Assembly (NCBI RefSeq): GCF_016808335.1
Contig: NC_053146.1
Coordinates: 29,985,495 to 30,049,494, forward strand
Length of the DNA stretch: 64,000 nucleotides
Reading direction: 5' to 3'
Origin: Panicum virgatum
Taxonomy: Eukaryota; Streptophyta; Magnoliopsida; Poales; Poaceae
The number at the start of each line of letters is the position of its first letter. Position 1 is the first letter of the stretch. A program made the translations under genes and the position numbers. The notes under the pieces were generated by a model. The model was not told where the DNA came from. It did no database searches and worked only from the letters and a program-made list of their open reading frames with translations. This document shows positions 55,795 to 64,000 of this stretch, piece by piece.

Positions 55795-55832
55795 GGGATC
55801 CGTCTTCGGCCGGCAATGACCCTGACGAGTGA
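55795..55832 (+). CDS. LTR-borne split ORF of element C, exon 3, last piece
   Basis: It continues the frame from 27535 as WDPSSAGNDPDE and stops at TGA 55830-55832, an acidic end as in the Tekay LTR exon 3. The frame stays open through both insertion sites when each duplication is counted once. Confidence 0.42.
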
Positions 55833-56200
55833 TACCTTGCTTGGGCTAGCTTGGTACTTTTGCGACGTGTTGTAGCCGTCGTGTTCTCTTTCCGCTGCTT
55901 TTCAAACTCTGAACTTAAAGTTATGGATTGTATAACTGTTTTACTAAGTTTGGTTCTGTAATAATGCTTTGAACTGGTTTGTAATAACTACTGTGCTTGT
56001 GTTGTAAAATATGTGGTTGTACTATCTCTGGACTTGCCTTCGTGCGGGGTATGCTTGTACGATCCGAGAACCAGTGGTTGTATTGGGACATTATCCGACA
56101 GACCAAGAATTGTTCCATTTGATGTGCGTTTGTGTCGGTGTTGCCTTTATGGCGATGGCCAGTGCACTTGAGCCGGGATAATTCAGGTGGTTCTGCGACA
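55795..56200 (+). repeat. Solo LTR C, right segment
   Basis: This is the U5 side of LTR C: AT-rich, after the split-frame stop, with repeated TTTGTAATA motifs that may hold the poly(A) site. It ends GGTGGTTCTGCGACA. No primer site follows, which supports a solo LTR or 3' LTR. Confidence 0.55.
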
Positions 56201-56205
56201 CTAGG

Positions 56206-56622
56206 GACTTGGGCATCACCACCTGGAGGGTAGCGACTTGCATCATGTGGCCGCCGGAAGATGATGACACTAGACGCTTCCCGATGGCCTTCCGCGGGAA
56301 AGACCCCTGATGGTTGGCCGTCCAGGAGTGTGCGCACCAATCCTCCCATTGCCCCTTGATGCAGTGCTTCTGGAGGGTGCGACGCGCGAGCTGGAGACGA
56401 CCGGTGCGAGGGGGAGGCCGGGCGGCCTCCCCTAGGCCGACCGGCCTGGGCATTGGCCCGCTGGCCTGGCGGCGACGCGAGGGTGTCGGCCATAGGGATT
56501 GGCTCAAAGATCCAAAGGTTGTAGTCTGAACTTTGGCTCTGGATCGATTTGGATGGAGCAGAAGGGGTGGAGCTGTCAGTGGCTGTGGATTGTGGAGTTC
56601 TAGGCGAGGATTGTGATGCCAT
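56206..56622 (-). pseudogene. Element B ORF, N-terminal part
   Basis: The minus-strand ATG at 56622 opens MASQSSPRTPQSTATDSST. A frameshift near 56470 moves to the frame containing LARRTLQKHCIKGQWEDWCA, which runs into the C insertion point and stays in frame with 17702 downward if one copy of the duplication is removed. The two parts make an ORF of roughly 280 codons. A strong acceptor-like CTCCTTTCCTACAG lies 56 bp upstream on the same strand, so this may be a downstream exon reached by splicing. No family recognised. Confidence 0.4.
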
Positions 56623-56685
56623 GGACGTGATCTAGGCTCAAGAATTTGTGGCCGAGGTCTGGGACTGTAGGAAAGGAGTAGAATG

Positions 56686-58101
56686 TGTAACACCTGGTTT
56701 ATAAATGGACATAAACCGAGCAATCATATACGTGCCAGGATCAAGTCACACGTATATACAACAGAATGAATAGTATATCACAGCACATATCACATAAAAG
56801 ATATAATAAAGCGAGTACGAATGTTATTTATTACATTAATGACAAAATGTCTGATACAGCGGAAGCGAAGTACAAATACGATAAAAACTCTCCGAAGCTG
56901 AGCAGGGCGCCACAGGGACGTCGACTGGGAGATGAACGCCTAGAAGTCCTCGTAGTCCTGGTAGCACTGAGCGAACTCCCTCGCATCAGCAGGAACTGAG
57001 CAGCAGTAGAGTATCCCCAAGAGGAAAAAGAGTAGAGTAGGCAAGGGTGAGTACACAACTTGTACTCAACAAGTATAACACAAACTATGAGGCTCTAAGG
57101 TTGGCTGACTGACTGCATTAGCTTTTAAGTCTTGGCAAAATTTTATTACAGCTATTTACTACAAGTGGATGAATTACCATAAACCCAGTTGCATAGTAAT
57201 TAATCGAGATTAATCATGTTACTACTGAGAACCAAACCGAAACCACCAAGGTAACCCCGAGAGGCACCCCCTCGTCCGAAGGAGTTAGCCCCACTAATCA
57301 AAAGGAGGATCTGGGCCGCTCATGACCGTGAGCACTGGCTAGTATACCAGTTTTACACTCTGCAGAGGTTGCACATCTTTACCCACAAGTCGTGAGCTAC
57401 GCTAGTTGTTCATCACACTTCCTTAGGTGAGATGACTAGCAAACTCACTACGAGGCCTTTACAAAGAATCTCGTTGGTAAGGAGTAACCATGAGGGTTGG
57501 ATCGGCGACTATGGAGCAGGTCTAGTGGGCGTCATCGACGAGGCCACTCAGTACGAGGGACATAGAAGCTTACCACCCTTGCCCCGTCGGTAAGTTACTC
57601 CAAACCAAAAAGACCTAATTATTACGCCAAGACCGTCCCATTCCAGTCTTGTGGTAGCGCTGTTGTCCCAGGTTGTCGCTCTATGAACCGGTCCTTATGG
57701 AGAGTGGCCAACCAGGCAGTAAGCACCGTGCTGGCCCCCTAAACCATGTTTCTAACAAAATCAATTTTAATGAGACGTGAGCCACTCAAGCCACACAGAG
57801 GGCCACTCTCAGAATTAAGTTGCATATACCATTAATCAAATTAATGAAAAAGGACCAAGTGTGTTATAGCGCGGCACCTAGCACAACTAACCAAAATGCA
57901 ACCCAAAGGTATATATAAAGGATATAAAGTGGCTAGGAAAGTCCTTATAGGCATACAGTATTAAAATGCAGTATGAAAATGTATTTAAAATGATAGGTGG
58001 TGTTCATATTATACTTGCCTTCCTCGTACTGCTCCTGCTGCTACTCAAACTGGTCAGAAGATGGCTGCTCCGGGTACTGGTACTGGGGCTCCTCAGATGG
58101 A
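56686..58101 (-). repeat. Fragment F: Tekay-type LTR, outer part, cut by E
   Basis: The plus strand starts TGTAACACCTGG, the inverted U5 end of a Tekay LTR. Colinear with 58102-59545 but diverged. It contains split-frame exon 3 at 56940-56995 and most of exon 2 up to 58101, where E inserted. Likely duplications are GAATG (56681-56685) for F and ATGGA (58097-58101) for E; their partners are outside the window. The rest of F and its element lie beyond 64000. Confidence 0.75.
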
Positions 58102-61100
58102 TGTAACACCCGGTTTATAAAAGAACATAAACCGAGCAATCATATACGTGCCAGGATCAAGTCACACGTATATACAACAGAATGAACAGTATATCATAGC
58201 ACATATCACGAAAAAAGATATAATAAAGCGAATACGAATGTTATTTATTACAATAATGACAAAATGTCTGATACAGCGGAAGCGAAGTACAAAAATACGA
58301 TAAAAGCTCTCCGAGGCTGAAGTAGGGCGCCACAGGGACGTCGACTGGGAGACGAAGCACCTAGAAGTCCTCGTAGTCCTGGTAGCGCTGGACGAACTCC
58401 CTCAGTGTCGGCAGAAACTGAGCAGCAGTAGCGTAGCCAAGAGGAAAAAGTAGAGAAGAGGCAAGAGTGAGTACACAACTTGTACTCAACAAGTATAACA
58501 CAAACTATGAGGCTCTAGGCTGGCTGACTCAACTGCATTAGCTTTTAAGTGTTGGCAAAATTTTTTTAAAGCTATTTACTACGAGTTGATGAATTACCCT
58601 TGACCCAGTTACATAATAATTAATCAGAATTAATTATACTACTACTGAGAACCATACCAAAAACCAAGCCACCAAGATAACCCCGAGAAGCACCTCCCTC
58701 GTCGGAAGGAGATAACTTCACTAATCAAAAGGAGGATCTGGGCCGCTCATAACCGTGAGCACGGCTAGTATACCAGTTTTACACTCTGCAGAGGTTGCAC
58801 ATCTTTACCCACAAGTCGTGAGCTACGCCAGTTGTTCATCACACTTCCTTAGGTGAGATGGCCAGCGACTCACTACGAGGCCTTTAAAAAGAATCTCGTT
58901 GGTAAGGCGTAACCGCGAGAGTTAGGTCGGCGACGATGGGGCCCACCTCCGGGGGTACAAGCATAGGAGCGCAATCCAAGCACAGACCAAGCCGGAGGAG
59001 CAGGGACCATTGAAGCTTACTACTCTTGCCCCGCAGGTAAGTTACTCCAAACCAAAAAGATCTAATTATTACGCCAAGTCTATCCCATTCTAGCCTTGTG
59101 GTAGCGCTGTTGTCCCAGGTTGTCGCTCTATGAACCGGTCCTTATGGAGAGTGGCCAACCAAGCACTAAGCACCAGTGCTGGCCCCCTAAACCATGTTTC
59201 TACAAAAACATCTTTTAACGAGACGTGAGCCACTCAAGCCACACAGAGTGCCACTCTCAGAATTAAGTTCAAGTAAATCATTAATCAATTTAATTAAAAG
59301 GACCAAAGTGTGTTATAGCGCAGCAACCTAGCACAACTAACCAAAATGCAACCCAAAGGTATATTTAAAGGATATAAACTGGCTAGGAAATCCTTAAAGG
59401 CATACAGTATTAAATGCAGTATGAAAATGTCATTAAAAGTGATAGGTTGTTCATGTTACACTTGCCTTCCTCGTACTGCTCTGGCTGCTACTCAAAGTGC
59501 TCGGAAGACGGCTGCTCCGGGTACTGGTACTGGGGCTCCTCAGGTAGCTCAGCGTCTACTCACGAACACATGGCCAAAACAATGCACAATAATAAGCATA
59601 CAAGCAAATACTAACAAAAACTAAGAAACAGTACATCAATACATAAAAACAGTAAGAAAAACTAAGCTAAAACTATTCTACGCATTACAACGATCGCGTG
59701 GACATAAAGAACGCTAAAAACGGAGCTAAAACGCATTTTCTAGGCTAAAAACAAGTTCTAGGGGCTTATTTGTAAGAAAACTGAAGTTTCAGGGGCTTTT
59801 CTGCTAAAACCGAGGACCTAAACGTAATTATACTATAGATCCAGGGTCTGACACGCAAAAAGACCAGGGCTGGACGGCGGGTTAGATTTCTGGAAAACTC
59901 AGGGGGGTTATTTGTTAAAATCAGGGTCTAACTGTAATTATTTTTGAAAAGGCTAGGACCGCGGGTTGATTAGCGAAGAGTCCAGGGACTCTTTAACAAA
60001 AACACCAGGCGAACCGTTATCTTCAGATCGGGACCGTCAGATCTCGATCTGAGGGCTCAAGGAGGCTCGGGTCTAGATCTAATCTAGACCGTCAGTCTTG
60101 GATCGGGTGGCCAGGGAGGTTTGGGGTGCTGGGCGGCGGCGCTGGGTCGCCGGAGCAGAGCTCCGCGGCGGCGCTCGGCCGGAGCTAGCGAAACGGGCGC
60201 TACAAAGCTCCGTTTGGGTCGAAGTTTGGCCGTGGAGCACGATAATGACATGCGTAAACCACCTGGACACTCAGGTCGGGGGATTGGGGCTTGGTCGGGG
60301 CTCGTGGCAGTGCAGGGCGGCACTGCGCGGCGGCGCCCGCCGGCGTGCGGCATCTGGCCACAGAAGTGGGCCACGTGCCTAGGCATCAGGTGAGCAAGAT
60401 AGAGGGGGATGGGGAGATGCTCACCGGGCTCTGGAAAAAGGAGATGAACGGGCGCAGGGTGTTCAGCGGCGTGGACCGGCGGCGGAGGGGAACAGGGCTC
60501 GCGTCCGAGGTCGAGGAAGGGGTGCACCGGGCTCCTGGACGCCTCAGGTCGACGCGGGGTGCTCCTGTGGCGGCAGCGGAGGGGTCGGCGTGGCCAGAAA
60601 TGCGGCGGCGGCGAGTAATCGTGAGAGGGAAAACTCACCGGCGGCGGCGGGGGTGTTCTGCTTCGACTCCGGGAACACGGGCGGCGAGGCTAGGGTTTTG
60701 GGGTGGCGGCAGGGTGGAGTGAGGAGGCAGGGGCCCGGGTGGGGGCTAATTAAAGGGAGGAGGCCGGGCCTCGGCGTGCGGGTCCAGGAGGTCCGCGGAG
60801 AGATCTTCGGCGGGGATTGCGGCGAGGCGTTGCGCTGCGGGGGAGAAGGAGCTGGCAGGCGGGCCCGGGCTGCAGCGAGACGGGGCGAGCGCGACGCTGG
60901 CAGGTGGGACCGGGGTGAACGGGCTGAGGCGCGCGGCGCGGGCGACGCTAGGCTGCTGCGCGTGTGCGCGCTGGGCCGCGCGCAGAGGGACTGGCGCTAG
61001 CAGGCCGCGGCGCGAGTTGGGCCGAAGCGGCCGCGGGGCACGCCGGGGAAACGGGCTGGGTAGATGGCGCGTGAGTTGGGCCCGCGGGGAGGTGGGAGCG

Positions 61101-61439
61101 GGCGCTGGGCTGGCCATGGGCCGCGCTGGGCCGGCTTGGGAAAGAGGTTTGGGCTGGGTCTTGGGTTTGGTTTTAGGTTTTTCCTTTCTATTTCTCTTAC
61201 TTTTCTAAATCTAATTCAAACAAAGTTTGAATTCAAATTTGAATTTGAATTCAAACCACACTCAAATAAAAGTATGCACCAGCATGAATGCAACAAAAAT
61301 TTAAACCTATGATAAATTTTAATTAATTAAGGAGCAAAAATTAGGTTAAATGCCAACTAAACACAATGAACCTTAGAAAATTTTAACTAAAGCCAATTAA
61401 TTTATTAATAAATGCCGAAATTTAAATTAGGGTGTTACA
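58102..61439 (-). repeat. 3' LTR of element E (3338 bp)
   Basis: Inverted Tekay LTR with TGTAACACCC ends. It carries the split-frame exon 2 at 59466-59558 (93 nt, one TAG at the GAG-TAG-CAG site shared with F) and exon 3 at 58361-58417 (57 nt, 1-nt insertion). On the minus strand AAAACCCTAGCC near 60690 and a TTTAATTA motif near 60750 mark the promoter/leader region. Confidence 0.85.
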
Positions 61440-61458
61440 GACCCTACCCCCTTAAAGA
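61440..61458 (-). other. Polypurine tract of element E
   Basis: The minus strand reads TCTTTAAGGGGGTAGGGTC before the LTR, as in Tekay-1 and Tekay-3. Confidence 0.85.
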
Positions 61459-61474
61459 AATCTCGTCCCGAGAT

Positions 61475-63200
61475 TTAGCTGGGCTGGCTAGCAAAGAGAT
61501 CTGGATATGTCTTCTTCAACTCATCTTCTCGCTCCCAAGTAGCCTCAGCTTCACTGTGGTGACTCCACTGAACTCTGCACATCTTGATGCGCTTGTTCCG
61601 AGTAACCCTCTCTGATGTCTCCAGAATCTGCACCGGATGCTCAGTATAAGTCAGATCCTCCTGCACATCGACTCCATCCAGGGGTGCCTGCTCCTTGGGT
61701 ACTCGCAAACACCTCTTCAGCTGAGATATATGGAAGACATCATGAACTCCCGAGAGACTGAGCGGTAACTCTAGGCGATAAGCAACTTCGCCTTTCCGCT
61801 CTAGCACCTTGAATGGCCCCACATACCGAGGTGCTAACTTCCCTTTGACATTAAACCTGCGGATTCCTCTCATCGGAGACACCTTCAGATACACATAATC
61901 ACCGACACTGAAAGTCAGGTCTCTCCGTTTGCCATCAGCATAGCTCTTCTGCCTGCTCTGTGCAATTCTCAGATTTTCTCGCACAGCCTGAACCATCTGC
62001 TCTGCATCATCTATGATCTCAGGGCCAAAGAGCTGCTTCTCACCAATCTGATCCCAATAGAGAGGAGTCCTGCATTTTCTGCCATACAATGCCTCAAAGG
62101 GAGACTTCTTCAGACTGGCCTGATAGCTGTTGTTATATGAGAACTCAGCATATGACAGGCACTTATCCCAACTGGTACCATACTGAATAGCACAAGCTCT
62201 CAGCATATCCTCCAACACTTGGTTGGTTCTCTCTGTCTGCCCATCTGTCTGAGGGTGATAAGCCGTACTGAATCGCAGCTTCGTATCCAAAGAATCATGA
62301 AGCTGCTCCCAGAACCGAGAAGTGAACTGAGACCCTCTGTCAGATATGATCTTCTTGGGCACACCATGCAAGCAGACAATCCGAGAAATGTACAACTCTG
62401 CAAGTCTAGCACCGGAGTAAGTAGTGTTCACTGGAATGAAGTGAGCAACCTTCGTCAATCGGTCCACTACTACCCAAATGGAGTTGTACCCTTTCTGAGT
62501 ACGAGGCAATCCAACAATGAAGTCCATCGTGATTTCCTCCCATTTCCACTCTGGAATCTTCAAAGGCTGTAACAGACCTGCTGGCCTCTGATGCTCAGCC
62601 TTGACACGCTGACAGGTGTCACAAATAGCCACGTACTCTGCCACTGAACGCTTCATCCCATACCACCAGAAACGTTCCTTCAGATCATAGTACATCTTTG
62701 TGCTGCCCGGATGAATAGAGTAAGCTGTATCATGGGCCTCACTCAGAATCAACTTCCGAAGATCATGCACATCTGGCACACAGATCCGGTTCTTGTACCA
62801 CAAGGTACCCTGATCATCCTCTCTAAAATGAGGAGCCTTGCCCTTCTTGAGCAACTCACGAATCTCCTGCAGCTTCTCATCATCTTTCTGATGCTGCCTG
62901 ATCTCTGACTCTAGAGTCGGTACTGCCTCAAATGCTGCACTGGAGGTATGATGCAAGAAGCCCAGACTCAACTGCTCGAACTCCTCGCATAACTCTGGAG
63001 GCATCTGGAAAGCCGCGGCCATGTTGACATAACTTCTCCTGCTCAAAGCATCTGCTACAACATTGGCCTTGCCCGGATGATAGTGAATCTCCAGGTCATA
63101 ATCCTTGACTAACTCTAGCCATCTCCTCTGCCGCATGTTCAGCTCATTCTGCGTGAAAATATACTTGAGGCTCTTGTGATCAGTGTAGATATCACACCTG
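61475..63200 (-). pseudogene. pol: RNase H end, integrase and chromodomain of element E
   Basis: Open minus-strand frame starting in the RNase H (YTDHKSL, catalytic Asp present). Integrase has its zinc finger and all three DDE residues ([24 protein letters not shown]), then the C-terminal part and a chromodomain ([19 protein letters not shown]), ending ASQPS at 61475. Of the three Tekay pol genes here this has the only unbroken integrase-to-chromodomain stretch. It is cut off from RT by the frameshift near 63200. Confidence 0.87.
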
Positions 63201-63653
63201 CTGCCCATACAAGTAATGCCTCCAAATCTTCAGAGCGTGCACAACTGCGGCTAACTCAAGATCATGAGTGGGATAGTTCAGCTCATGCCGACGTAACTGC
63301 CGTGAAGCATAAGCAATCACTCTGCCCTCCTGCATCAGAACACACCCAAGACCATCCTTCGAAGCATCACAATATACCGTGAACCTCTTCGTCTGGTCTG
63401 GCAGAGTCAGGACTGGCGCCGTAGTCAACCTTTTCTTCAACTCATCAAAGGCCATCTGACGCTCATCAGTCCATACAAAAGCCACATTTTTCTCCAGTAA
63501 AGAAGTCAAAGGCTTCGCGATCTTGGAGAAATTCTCAATGAACCTCCGATAATATCCTGCTAAGCCCAAAAAAGACCTGACTTCCTTCACTGTCTGCGGT
63601 GTCTCCCACTCGAGCACATCCTTCACCTTGCTCGGATCAACAGCAATGCCTCC
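63192..63653 (-). pseudogene. pol: RT end and RNase H N-terminus of element E
   Basis: The frame resumes after the nonsense codon with the RT/RNase H linker ([20 protein letters not shown]) and the first two RNase H acidic sites ([21 protein letters not shown]). One extra base in GGGCAGCAGG, where Tekay-1 has GGGCAGCG, shifts the frame at LYGQ. Confidence 0.82.
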
Positions 63654-64000
63654 CTAAGAGATAACATGACCGAGGAATGGAACCTCGTCAATCCAGAACT
63701 CGCACTTGCTGAACTTGGCATACAGCTGATGCTCTCTCAATCTCTGCAATACGAGTCTCAGATGCTCCTCATGCTCTTCTTCTGTCTTGGAAAAGATCAG
63801 AATATCATCAATGAAAATCACCACGAAGACATCCAGATAATCCATGAAGACCATGTTCATCAGATGCATGAAGTAAGCCGGGGCATTAGTCAAGCCGAAG
63901 GACATGACTGTATACTCATATAGCCCGTACTTGCAGGTGAATGCCGTCTTCGGAATATCCCCAGGACGGATCCTCAGCTGAAAATATCCCGAACGAAGAT
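63654..64000 (-). pseudogene. pol: RT palm region of element E, running off the window
   Basis: Frame with [20 protein letters not shown], the catalytic FIDD (63801-63815) and [14 protein letters not shown], ending at TAG 63654-63656, where Tekay-1 and Tekay-3 encode Gln. Upstream parts are outside the window. Confidence 0.85.

Larger units (their letters stand above)
17703..56200 (+). mobile_element. Element C: solo LTR of about 3.85 kb, interrupted twice
   Basis: C starts TGTGACACCC at 17703 and ends CAGGTGGTTCTGCGACA at 56200. Flanks are CCAGG (17698-17702) and CTAGG (56201-56205), a target duplication with one transition. After removing the SIRE-type element and D, only LTR sequence remains (17703-21122, 27507-27535, 55795-56200), with no primer site, gag or pol. 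That is a solo LTR, normally made by recombination between the two LTRs of a full element. Its length and internal split frame resemble the Tekay LTRs, but the clade is an inference. Confidence 0.6.
14357..56685 (-). mobile_element. Element B: oldest host element, Athila-like, partial and multiply interrupted
   Basis: Minus-strand element represented by a truncated 3' LTR (14362-15771), a polypurine tract (15772-15788), a non-coding 3' region (15789-17272), and one ORF divided by insertion of C (17273-17702 and 56206-56622). Upstream parts lie beyond the F/E insertions on the right. Its LTR is related to A's but diverged. No gag, RT or integrase of B is visible, so whether B was autonomous cannot be told. 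Confidence 0.6.
58102..64000 (-). mobile_element. Element E: Tekay-type chromovirus, 3' part
   Basis: Minus-strand element with its 3' LTR at 58102-61439, polypurine tract at 61440-61458 and pol running off the window end within RT. Proteins are close to Tekay-1 and Tekay-3. It sits inside the LTR fragment F of the same clade. Breaks are a nonsense codon near 63654 and a 1-bp insertion near 63200. Confidence 0.85.

Overview
The window is repeat DNA from a plant nuclear genome, almost certainly a grass (Poaceae). It holds no bacterial-type genes, rRNA, CRISPR array or convincing single-copy host gene. Everything assignable belongs to LTR retrotransposons typical of grass heterochromatin: Tekay-type chromoviruses with LTRs over 3 kb, a Tat-lineage Ty3 element with a second RNase H and an antisense gene, a SIRE-type Ty1/copia derivative, and Athila-like elements. 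Lineage names rest on protein motifs, primer-binding sites and LTR structure read by eye, not on searches. The exact species cannot be told.

Layout, outermost host first. Element B (minus strand, Athila-like LTR) is the oldest layer: its 3' LTR is at 14362-15771, its polypurine tract at 15772-15788, and one of its ORFs is split between 17273-17702 and 56206-56622. Element A (minus strand, <1-14356) sits in B's LTR. A's own LTR was then hit by a complete Tekay element, Tekay-1 (plus, 2123-13792). B's ORF was hit by element C, a solo LTR of about 3.85 kb (plus, pieces 17703-21122, 27507-27535, 55795-56200; target duplication CCAGG/CTAGG). C was later hit by a gag-only SIRE-type element (plus, 21123-27501, duplication CCCTG) and, 29 bp further on, by the Tat element D (minus, 27536-55789, duplication AGAGT). 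D was in turn hit by a second Tekay element, Tekay-3 (plus, 35718-47848, duplication TTCCT). On the right, B is interrupted by a Tekay LTR fragment F (minus, 56686-58101), itself hit by another Tekay element E (minus, 58102 to beyond the window end).

None of the elements looks autonomous. Tekay-1 has a nonsense codon in RT and a frameshift in integrase, Tekay-3 has a frameshift before the chromodomain and an Asp-to-Asn change at an RNase H catalytic residue, E has a nonsense codon and a frameshift, D has several gag frameshifts and two pol stops, and the SIRE-type element has no pol at all.

Four observations stand out. (1) The long LTRs of the Tekay elements and of solo LTR C carry a split open reading frame: an acidic exon, an intron with a GC-AG boundary in phase 1, and a short acidic terminal exon. 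Exon lengths hold at 93 and 56 nt in nearly every copy. (2) Both full Tekay elements carry an exact 110-nt phase-0 GT-AG intron inside gag. (3) Element D carries a five-exon gene antisense to its gag-pol, encoding a Transposase_28-like (PF04195-like) protein with a C-terminal coiled coil; the exon frames fit together consistently. (4) That antisense block lies between two identical 13-bp polypurine-tract motifs, with a perfect 31-bp palindrome upstream of the gene.
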